Source: UBA4459 sp963776205
GTDB lineage: Bacteria > Bacteroidota > Bacteroidia > Bacteroidales > F082
DNA length: 64,000 bases
Assembly: GCA_963776205.1 (NCBI GenBank)
Contig: CAVZLR010000005.1
Span: 1-64,000 of the forward strand
Direction: 5' to 3'
Numbering within the stretch: position 1 is the first letter of the stretch; the number at the start of each line of letters is the position of its first letter. The notes under the pieces were generated by a model. The model did not search any database and was not told the DNA's origin. It saw only the letters and a program-made list of their open reading frames with translations. Of the stretch, positions 56,650 to 64,000 are shown one piece after another. Made by a program: the position numbers and the translations under genes.

Positions 56650-58914
56650 TTATTGAACCATTAATTTTATGGTTTGTCCTGTATCAATAACAACAAAATA
56701 CAGTCCTTTGTTGTATGATGAAGTGTTAATAAAATCTAAATCTTTTTGCTCTTCAACTAATTGACCCATAAAATTGTAAAACTGAATAATTACAAGATTC
56801 TGAAAAGTTAACTCTTAGACCAGTCACAGGATTAGGATAAGCGATAATTTGATGTATCGAAGAAATTTCAGTGCACATCCAAATACCCATTGCTGGCCCC
56901 CGGAGTAGGGTGATCAAAGAAAACCCAGTTATTCTCTCCATTTTGAAATCGACCTTCAGAAATATCCGTGGTTTGCGGACCAAAAACATATTCGTCAATC
57001 ACATTCTCATTGGCATCAAAAATACCAATTTCCTCTCCATCGGCACTTAGTTTAAAAGTGGTATGAAATGGCCCTTGTTCGGGTTCACCATCTGCCCAGA
57101 AAATCTGAAATGCGCCTGGTTCAATATAGGCATCAGGCATTTGCCATTTAGTTGGTGATGAAAGGTTGTCAGTAAGGTATTTATCACCTAACCAAACAGT
57201 TTCATCATCAGCATTGTACACTTCTATCCAGTCATCAAAATCGCCATGTTCATCCGAAATGGTATCGTCATTTGATGCCATAAATTCATTGATATAAAGC
57301 ATTACATCTCCACTTCCTGCCGATGGTACTAATAATGCCTCGCAAGGCATGATGCTATTTCGGTTTTGGTTATCTGTAACAGATACCTGGTAGGTAACAA
57401 ATGAATTCTCAGGAATCTCAGAAATAAGTCCTCCAAAAATATGATCTCCGGCAATGCCATCATCGTGTTGTCCATCATCATACATAGTTGATTCTGTTAG
57501 AGTTTTCGCCCTCAATGGTATATGAGATATTTCACAGTAGCTGGTAAACTTTGAACATCAACATAAGCACGAATAGAAATTTCAGAAGCAGAATTACGCT
57601 TGTGGCTGATATATTTTATTACAGGCTGCATGGATGTATTTTCCAACTGGTTTTGGATGGAGGCTACCCTTGTTTGTAAATAAGGAATCAGTCCGTATGG
57701 CACATGACCTCCCAATCCATTATGAATATGAATTGTAAAAATCGTTCATCGTGTACCCATAATCCAACGGATAGTATGGATCATCTATGTAAATAGGGTG
57801 CAATCATATTCCGGCGTTGTTCAATGGCCAGGATAAGCGAATCCAAATCCAGTGTTTCATTAATCAATTGATCCATATAAAAAGTGTATTGGTCACGCAA
57901 TTCCTGGTTGTTCATAATTCGTTCATACAATGGTCTGTAATTGTCGCCATGCTGCTGCCAGTCGTACATATTCCGGGTTCCCCAATCCCTGTCAATCCAG
58001 TCAATGCCCAGGGTATTATCCAGATCATAAGGGATGTATTCTATTTTATCAGTAGAGGTATTATGATAGAGATAGAAATTATTCTGGTTATAGATATAGC
58101 CATCCCAGTTGCCCATCAGGATATCAGCAGCAATCACTTTCAGATAGTCATAGGTATTGAAAACTTCATCCATTTCACAGACCAGTGTCGTATTTTGGCT
58201 GTTGTTCAAAACATCAATAAAATGGGCTAATATCTGAATAATCATCTGTTTCTTCGTTTATTTTTAGTTCATATACACGCCTGTCGCCTGATTCAAGTTT
58301 ATACAAATCAGGATCGGATCCCTAAATAATTGAGGTTGGCAGGGTAGAGGCATTTATATAAATTTCCGTCATTATATGTAAAACGTGTTTTGATGAACTC
58401 TTCATCAATATGCTCAACGTTTATGTACAAGCCATAATAATCATCGTTGATATATACCCTAACATGATTGGATCGAGGGGCAGGAATTTCCATTTTCCGC
58501 AACATATCCCAGCAAATTTTTGAACGAATAACCGAAGGGTCATTATGTTCGCCATTCAGGTTTAATTTTTCAACTCCATAATATTTACCACCCGAAGTAA
58601 ACCTGTTAAATGAAACTTTAAATGATTTTTTTTGAGAGTACCGGGAAGTATTTCCCCTCAACCTGAAACCTACCGGGTAAATAGTATCTCTAACATTTCC
58701 ATTGTCAAATACAAAGGAGGCTGTAAATTCAATATCACTTTCCAGATTATCCCATTCATAAAGCCATGCAAGGGTGTCAGGGTCTAACGGTAATATCAAT
58801 TCTGGGAACGGTTGTATCAATATATAATTCACCATTCTCAGGGAAATAAGTTTGTGCCTTAATTTGAATTACGAATAACAAAATAATACTCAAAACTGGA
58901 AAGAAATGCTTCAT
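56650..58914 (-). pseudogene. CotH-kinase/lamin-tail secreted protein, multiply frameshifted
   Basis: Starts at 58914 with a signal peptide (MKHFFPVLSIILLFVIQIKA), about 750 residues in all, in five or six frame segments. The CotH domain: GFRLRGNTSRYSQKKSFKVS, KLNLNGEHNDPSVIRSKICW, LYINVEHIDEEFIKTRF, and later DILMGNWDGYIYNQNNFYLY with YDLDNTLGIDW, as in atypical protein kinases of spore coats and their secreted bacterial relatives. A lamin-tail domain follows (MLYINEFMASNDDTISDEHG, DDWIEVYNADDE). The end is a type IX sorting domain (IAYPNPVTG, SSYNKGLYFVVIDTG). It may modify or anchor surface structures. The frame breaks at about 58805, 58310, 58250, 57780, 57715, 57515 and 56880-56760 are probably not all real. 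Confidence 0.8.
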
Positions 58915-59032
58915 ATGTGCAATCATAAATGAATGGCAAAAGTAGGTCATATAAATATATTTTCGCTTTAAAGATTTACAATAACTTGAATTAAAGAAAG
59001 AATTTGGCGGTAATCAGTATGTGCCTATTTTG

Positions 59033-59040
59033 TACGTTTG
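59033..59040 (+). promoter_or_regulatory. Candidate -7 box before the purine nucleoside phosphorylase gene
   Basis: TACGTTTG fits TAnnTTTG and lies 27 bases before the start codon. I found no TTG at the usual 19-21-base spacing, so this is weak. Confidence 0.35.
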
Positions 59041-59067
59041 TAGACTTACTAAAATTAAATTGTAGAA

Positions 59068-59882
59068 ATGATCAATGAAATTGACGCGGCCAGAGATTAT
59101 TTAACAGAAAAGGGAATTATGAATCCTGAAGTCGCCATTATTCTCGGAACAGGAATAGGAAGGCTGGTAGATGAAATGGATATTGAGGTCAGTTTACCAT
59201 ATGATGAAATTCCTCATTTTCCGGAGAGCAACCTTTCGTTTCATAAAGGTAGCCTGATTTTTGGAAGCCTGGGTGGAAAGAAAGGTATTGGTGATGCACG
59301 GCAGATTTCATTATTATGAAGGATATACTTTGCAGCAAATTACTTTTCCGGTTAGGGTGATGCGATCTCTGGGTATAAAAACTTTGCTCGTTTCAAATGC
59401 TTGCAGGTGCTGTAAATCTTGATTTTAAACCAGCATCATTAATGATTATTGATGACCATATTAATATGCTGCCAGGAAATCCACTAATAGGAAAAAATGA
59501 TAGCAACTTAGGTCCTCGTTTTGTTGATATGAGCGAACCATATGACAGGTCGCTTATTGAAAAGATTGAAAAGATAGCACTTCAAAATAAAATTCCAGTA
59601 AATAAAGGCGTGTATGTTGTTTGGACAGGACCAAGCCTGGAAACCAGGGCTGAATACCGGTTTATTAAAACTATGGGTGCAGATGTTGTTGGCATGTCGA
59701 CTGTGCCTGAAGTGATTGTTGCAAGGCATATGGGTATGAAAGTAGCTGCAGTTTCTGTTATTACTGATAGTTGCGATCCTGATAACCTGCAAACCATTAA
59801 TATTGATGATATTTTAAACAATGCCGCCAAGGCTGAAAAAGATCTGATCGTTTTATTCAGGGAATTGATCCAGCAGATTTAA
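59068..59882 (+). CDS. Purine nucleoside phosphorylase, frameshifted
   Basis: The trimeric (PNP-II/PunA-like) enzyme that splits purine nucleosides to free base and ribose 1-phosphate; about 270 residues after correction. AIILGTGIGRLVDEM is the phosphate-binding start; GPSLETRAEYRFIKTMGADVVGMSTVPEV (about 195-223) is the purine-binding core; SVITDSCDP follows. The frame breaks twice: an extra G near 59282 (restores KKVLVMHGRFHYYEGY) and an extra T near 59399 (restores LLVSNAAGAVNLDF-like reading). With both removed the whole family pattern is present. Confidence 0.85.
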
Positions 59883-59960
59883 CCCGATTGTGCATGCTAA
59901 ATATAGCATTACCAAGTTTCGGTGTTTGAATTATCTTTGTAAAATCCATAAAGAAATAAA

Positions 59961-60894
59961 ATGAAAACAATAATACCACCAGTTGATAAACGTCTGCTTG
60001 AAAAGGAACTGAACAAAGGATCGGCTGTTGCGAAAAACAAATAATGGTAATAACCTGATTTATATAGTCAATGAGATTAACTCACCCAATGTTGTCAGGG
60101 AAATTGGCAGGTTGCGGGAGGTAACTTTCAGAGATGCAGGTGGTGGAACAGGCGAAGAAATTGATCTGGATGCGTATGATTATGGCGAGCATGGATTTGA
60201 ACAAATGATTGTTTGGGATCCCAGGGAGAAAGAAATTACAGGTGGGTATAGGTATATTGATTGTAAAAATCTAGTAATTGACGGAACGATAGTTCATTCG
60301 CCTACAGCAGATTTATTCAGGTATTCAAAAAAATTTATTGATAAATATCTTGCAATACACTATCGAGTTGGGCCGTTCATTTGTACAGCCATTGTATCAA
60401 CCTGCATTTAATTTAAGAAGAGGCATGTTTGCACTGGATAATCTTATGGGATGGTATTGGGGCTCTTGATTATAGAATACCCGGATATAAAATACTTCTT
60501 TGGTAAAGTAACCATGTATCCTGATTTTGATAAATTGGCAAGAGATATGATTCTGTTTTTCCTGCATAAGTATTTTCCTGATCATGAGAAATTGATCGAA
60601 CCTATTGAGCCCCTTGAAATAATAACATCTGATAAAATCCTGAACAGTATTTTTACTGGTTGCAATTATGAGGAAGATTATAAGATATTGATTCAGAAGG
60701 TTCGTAAACTGGGCGAAAATGTGCCACCCCTGGTAAATGCATACATGAATTTATCATCTACAATGAAAACATTTGGGACTGCTTTAAATGATCATTTCGG
60801 AAATGTCGAGGAAACCGGAATTTTGGTAACTGTTAAAGATATTTATGATGTGAAAAAGGACCGTCATATTTTAACCTATACCAAACCTGATTAG
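59961..60894 (+). pseudogene. GNAT-family acyltransferase (putative hemolysin/OlsB-like), frameshifted
   Basis: About 305 residues starting MKTIIPPVDKRLLEKELNKG. The blocks VVREIGRLREVTFRDAGGGT, FEQMIVWDPREKEITGGYRY, ELGRSFVQPLYQ and LWDGIGAL match the COG3176 acyltransferases, which include ornithine/glycine-lipid N-acyltransferases (OlsB, GlsB). Breaks occur near 60034, 60365 and 60450. It is followed 23 bases later by engB. Whether it makes an amino lipid or acts otherwise cannot be read from sequence. Confidence 0.7.
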
Positions 60895-60917
60895 CAAATA
60901 TTTGAACTGATCTATCC

Positions 60918-61520
60918 ATGAAGATTAACCAGTCAGAATTTATTACCAGTTCAACAAAAATTGAGCAATGTCCGCAACCGGATAAACCTGAATATGCATT
61001 TATCGGCAGGTCCAATGTTGGGAAATCTTCATTGATCAATATGCTGACAGGAAGGAAGAAACTCGTAAAAGTATCAGGAAGCCCGGGTAAAACAATTACT
61101 ATCAATCATTTTTTAATAAATGAAAAATGGTATCTGGTTGATTTACCAGGATATGGATTTGCCAAACGCTCAAAGTCAGAAAGAGTCAAATGGGAAAAGA
61201 TGATCCGTAGTTATATTCTAAAAAGAACCAACCTGTTGAATGTTTTTTTATTGGTGGATGCCAGGCATGAACCGCAAAAACTGGATATGGACTTCATGGA
61301 GTGGTTGGGAGCGTCGCAAATTCCGTTTGTGATTGTTTTTACAAAAGAAGATAAATTGAAAAAGATGCAAACTGAAAATAACCTGGCAGCATATAAAAAA
61401 CGCTTATTGGAAAACTGGGAAGAATTGCCAGGATTATTTATTGCTTCATCAAAATCTGGTTTGGGAAAAGATGAAATCCTGGATTTTATCGATGAAACAA
61501 ATCAGCTTTTTTATTCGTGA
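60918..61520 (+). CDS. yihA: Ribosome biogenesis GTPase EngB/YihA
   Basis: A 200-residue GTPase needed for large ribosomal subunit assembly. FIGRSNVGKSSLINML is the P-loop (G1), a Thr in GKTITINHF is G2, LVDLPGYGFAK is G3, VFTKEDKLKK is G4 and ASSKSGLG is G5. Length is normal for the family. Its stop codon overlaps the 3' end of the convergent biotin carrier gene by 10 bases. Confidence 0.94.
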   Translation: MKINQSEFITSSTKIEQCPQPDKPEYAFIGRSNVGKSSLINMLTGRKKLVKVSGSPGKTITINHFLINEKWYLVDLPGYGFAKRSKSERVKWEKMIRSYILKRTNLLNVFLLVDARHEPQKLDMDFMEWLGASQIPFVIVFTKEDKLKKMQTENNLAAYKKRLLENWEELPGLFIASSKSGLGKDEILDFIDETNQLFYS

Positions 61521-61854
61521 TCGATCTCCACCATCAATTGGTTTTTTGAAACTTTATCCAATGACTTAACATGTACTTTCCTGATGACGCCATCAACTGG
61601 TGCCGCTACAACATTACGCATTTTCATGGCTTCAAGAATCAGCAACAAATCACCTTCTTTTACCCTTTTGCCTTTTTTTGCTCTTACTTTAAGGATCGTT
61701 CCAGGGATGAATGCTTTTACCATTCCCGGATTTTTCTCCTGTGAATATTGGCCTGATCGGTAAACTTCTTGGTTAAAAGTGTTTTGTATTTAACACCATC
61801 AATAATAAGAGTACTATATCGAACTTTTTCTTCTATTTTATTTTTTCTTGGCAT
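61511..61854 (-). CDS. Biotin carboxyl carrier protein, frameshifted
   Basis: A biotin-carrier of about 114 residues. The intact C-terminal frame (61723-61511) has LLILEAMKMRNVVAAPVDG, in which the Lys of EAMKM is biotinylated. The likely start is 61854 (MPRKNKIEEKVRYSTLIIDG); a one-base change at about 61740 separates the halves. The gene lies 11 bases after the carboxyltransferase gene on the same strand. The usual biotin carboxylase of such operons is not next to it. Confidence 0.85.
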
Positions 61855-61865
61855 GGATGTTGCTT

Positions 61866-63413
61866 TTAAAATGGTGGAATTCCATGTTTTTTCTTTGGTA
61901 TGCTAATCTCTTTTCCTTTTGAGATTTCCAGCGCATGCACCAGCATTTTCCGTGTTTCTTCTGGTTCAATCACGGCATCGATATAACCATAAGCAGCCGC
62001 AACGTACGGATTTGCAAATTTCTCCTTATATTCTTCGACCTTTTGTTTGCGCATCTCGTCTGGGTCATCTGCTGTTGAAATTTCTTTTCTGAAAATGATA
62101 TTAGCAGCTCCTTCAGGCCCCATCACTGCAATTTCTGCAGTTGGCCATGCAAATACGAAATCAGCACGTAAATGGTGAGAACACATTGCAATATAACCTC
62201 CGCCGTATGCTTTTCTTGTGATAACCGTAATTTTCGGCACAGTAGCTTCTGAGTATGCATATAATATTTTAGCGCCATGTCTTATAACTCCGGCATGCTC
62301 CTGGTCAACACCAGGTAAATATCCTGGCAGATCAACTAAGGTGACAAGGGGAATGTTAAATGCATCACAAAACCGGATAAACCGGGCTGCTTTATCTGAC
62401 GAATCAACATCAAGTACACCAGCTAATACGAGTGGTTGATTAGCAACAATTCCTACAGTTTCACCGTCAATTCTTGAAAAACCAATCACGATATTTTGCG
62501 CAAATAAATCTTGAATTTCAAGAAATTCAGAATCGTCAACAACTGCTTTGATCAGCATACGCACATCATAGGGTAGTTTTGGATCAGATGGCATCACGTT
62601 GTCAATTTTATATTGACGTGTTTTAGGTGATTTTTTCGGGAATTTTTCTGCTTTTTTTACATTATTCCATGGTATAAAGCTTACCAGCTGTTTAATCTGG
62701 CTAAAACATTCTTCCTCGCTTTCGGCATAAAAATGGGCATTTCCTGTTGTTTCGCAATGCACCCGGGCACCTCCAAGGTCTTCCATAGAAATTTCTTCAC
62801 CTAAAACGGTTTTTATCACTTCGGGTCCGGTAATGAACATCTTAGTAATTTTCTCAACGGTAAATACGAAATCAGTCAATGCAGGTGAATACACAGCGCC
62901 ACCAGCACAGGGTCCGAGAATAACTGAAATTTGAGGAATAACACCTGAAGCCAGCGTATTTCTAAAGAAGATCTCACCATATCCGGCCAATGAGTTCACA
63001 CCTTCCTGAATACGTGCACCACCTGAATCATTAATACCAATCAGAGGAACTTTCAACTTTAAGGCATGATCCATGATTTTCGTGATTTTTTTGGCATGCA
63101 TCCAACCCAATGAACCTCCTGCAACTGTAAAATCCTGGGCATAAATACAAACAGGATGACCACTAAGCATCCCTGTTCCGGTAACTACTCCGTCACCGGG
63201 CAGATATTTTTTATCCATGTCGAAGTCTTTTCCGGCATGCTCAACAAATACATCATATTCATGAAAAGATTTAGGATCAAGCAACGAAACAATGCGCTCC
63301 ATGGCGGTCATTTTTCCAATCGCTTTCTGCTTTTCAATGGCTTTTTCGCCTCCACCGCTTCTGGCGTTTCTTAATCGCCTTCTGAGGTCAGATGATTTTG
63401 ATTTTAAACCCAT
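61866..63413 (-). CDS. Acyl-CoA carboxylase carboxyltransferase subunit (PccB/MmdA type)
   Basis: About 515 residues. I start at 63413 (MGLKSKSSDLRRRLRNARSG); a longer frame to 63515 has no family resemblance. Carboxyltransferase motifs: LTARERI-like MTAMERIVSLLDP, GINDSGGARIQEGVNSL, ILGPCAGGAVYSPALTDF, FMITGPEVIK-like FITGPEVIKTV, VDLPGYLPGVDQEHAGVIRHGAKILYA and KAYGGGYIAM. It is either propionyl-CoA carboxylase beta or methylmalonyl-CoA decarboxylase alpha; the biotin carrier follows directly, which fits both. No membrane beta subunit of a decarboxylase and no biotin carboxylase are seen here. Confidence 0.9.
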   Translation of the reverse strand: MGLKSKSSDLRRRLRNARSGGGEKAIEKQKAIGKMTAMERIVSLLDPKSFHEYDVFVEHAGKDFDMDKKYLPGDGVVTGTGMLSGHPVCIYAQDFTVAGGSLGWMHAKKITKIMDHALKLKVPLIGINDSGGARIQEGVNSLAGYGEIFFRNTLASGVIPQISVILGPCAGGAVYSPALTDFVFTVEKITKMFITGPEVIKTVLGEEISMEDLGGARVHCETTGNAHFYAESEEECFSQIKQLVSFIPWNNVKKAEKFPKKSPKTRQYKIDNVMPSDPKLPYDVRMLIKAVVDDSEFLEIQDLFAQNIVIGFSRIDGETVGIVANQPLVLAGVLDVDSSDKAARFIRFCDAFNIPLVTLVDLPGYLPGVDQEHAGVIRHGAKILYAYSEATVPKITVITRKAYGGGYIAMCSHHLRADFVFAWPTAEIAVMGPEGAANIIFRKEISTADDPDEMRKQKVEEYKEKFANPYVAAAYGYIDAVIEPEETRKMLVHALEISKGKEISIPKKKHGIPPF

Positions 63414-63600
63414 TAGATTTGATTTTGGTTTGCAAAAAAAAAGAGATAAGTTATGTTGCTTTACAGCTTTCCGTGTAGAAAAAAACCTATCTCTTATTAT
63501 GCAAATATAGCTCAAATAAAAAAAAAAGCAAGTTTATTTTAATACGATGAGGTTTAATATCTTAGCTGTAAATTGATAGTAAAGCTTATTAAAACGGCAC

Positions 63601-63954
63601 ATGAATATCGAAGAAATAAGAGCTTATTGCCTCTCTAAGGTGCAAACAACGGAAGGTTTACCATTCGGCGATGACACATTGGTTTTTAAAGTTAAAGGAA
63701 AGATATTTGCACTTATGAATCTGGAGGGTGACCTTCGGGTGAATTTGAAATGTGACCCAGAAATAGCTATTAGGTTACGTGAAGAATTTGATGCAGTGAT
63801 TCCAGGTTACCATATGAATAAAAAGTTGTGGAATACCATCATTGTAGATGGCCGTATTACTGCAAATCAGCTCAAAAAATGGATTGACCATTCATATCAA
63901 CTTGTTGTTGAAAACCTACCAAAAAAAGAGCAATTAGAATTGCTAAATAAATAG
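63601..63954 (+). CDS. MmcQ/YjbR family protein
   Basis: A 117-residue protein. The opening MNIEEIRAYCLSKVQTTEGLPFGDDTLVFKVKGKIFAL and the end motif LWNTIIVDGRI...LKKWIDHSYQLV are typical of the MmcQ/YjbR fold (CyaY-like, DNA-binding by annotation, function unclear). Length is normal. It begins downstream of and divergent from the carboxyltransferase gene. Confidence 0.85.
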   Translation: MNIEEIRAYCLSKVQTTEGLPFGDDTLVFKVKGKIFALMNLEGDLRVNLKCDPEIAIRLREEFDAVIPGYHMNKKLWNTIIVDGRITANQLKKWIDHSYQLVVENLPKKEQLELLNK

Positions 63955-64000
63955 TGTCTTCGATTAATTTTTTTGTTAAAGTTTTGTTAAATATTGAAAT

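Noticed and set aside
27424..61854. Programmed ribosomal frameshifting as a shared explanation of the broken genes
   Set aside because: The breaks have no common slippery sequence, go in both directions, and occur in unrelated families.

Overview
The window looks like a chromosomal stretch of an AT-rich member of the Bacteroidota. The signs are C-terminal type IX secretion sorting domains, promoters of the Bacteroidota form (TTG, 19-20 nt, TAnnTTTG), the near absence of Shine-Dalgarno sequences, and family content such as UPF0316, DUF362/DUF6599 and PPDK_N-like proteins. I cannot assign a genus. Many genes between about 28 and 62 kb, housekeeping genes included, are broken by single-base indels. 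That points to residual sequence error more than to real gene decay.

Layout. 1-3.6 kb: the 3' end of a GltA-type glutamate synthase small subunit, a dihydroorotate-dehydrogenase-like protein, a cysteate synthase (a likely sulfonolipid gene) and a NifX/NifB-like protein. 3.7-9 kb: an outer-surface operon of OmpA-family protein, lipoprotein and a 1130-residue triple-module leucine-rich-repeat protein. 9.1-10.9 kb: a DUF362/DUF6599 pair. 11-22.7 kb: a collinear minus-strand aromatic amino acid block. Its first part, pheA, aminotransferase, tyrA and DAHP synthase-chorismate mutase, is preceded by a promoter and two tandem leader-peptide/terminator units rich in Tyr and Phe codons. Its second part, trpE-G-D-C-F-B-A and a second DAHP synthase, is preceded by its own promoter, a WWW leader peptide and a terminator. 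23-26 kb: the pntAA-AB-B transhydrogenase operon, a SlyD-like FKBP and a UPF0316 protein. 27-31.5 kb: an M3 peptidase, a lipoprotein and a DUF900-like hydrolase.

31.7-42 kb: glutamate dehydrogenase followed by three large paralogues that share a pyruvate-phosphate-dikinase-type ATP-grasp (PPDK_N) domain and an uncharacterised C-terminal domain, but show no swivelling His domain or PEP barrel. One carries a GAF-like domain and a nucleotidyltransferase domain, another carries receiver domains. This is my best candidate for an undescribed system. 42-46 kb: a D-threonine-aldolase-like enzyme, a lipoprotein, comEC and tRNA-Asp. 46-50 kb: a small accessory interval with two secreted proteins and a lipoprotein, closed by a second, degenerate copy of the tRNA-Asp 3' end. 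50.5-55.6 kb: a NarL-type regulator and a ten-PAS histidine kinase. 55.7-64 kb: a DUF4870-like protein, msrB, a CotH/lamin-tail protein, purine nucleoside phosphorylase, a GNAT acyltransferase, the EngB GTPase, a biotin carrier and carboxyltransferase pair, and an MmcQ/YjbR protein.

The most coherent biology is the aromatic block. The genes can draw chorismate toward Phe/Tyr or Trp, and each branch carries what looks like ribosome-mediated transcription attenuation, doubled for the Phe/Tyr branch.
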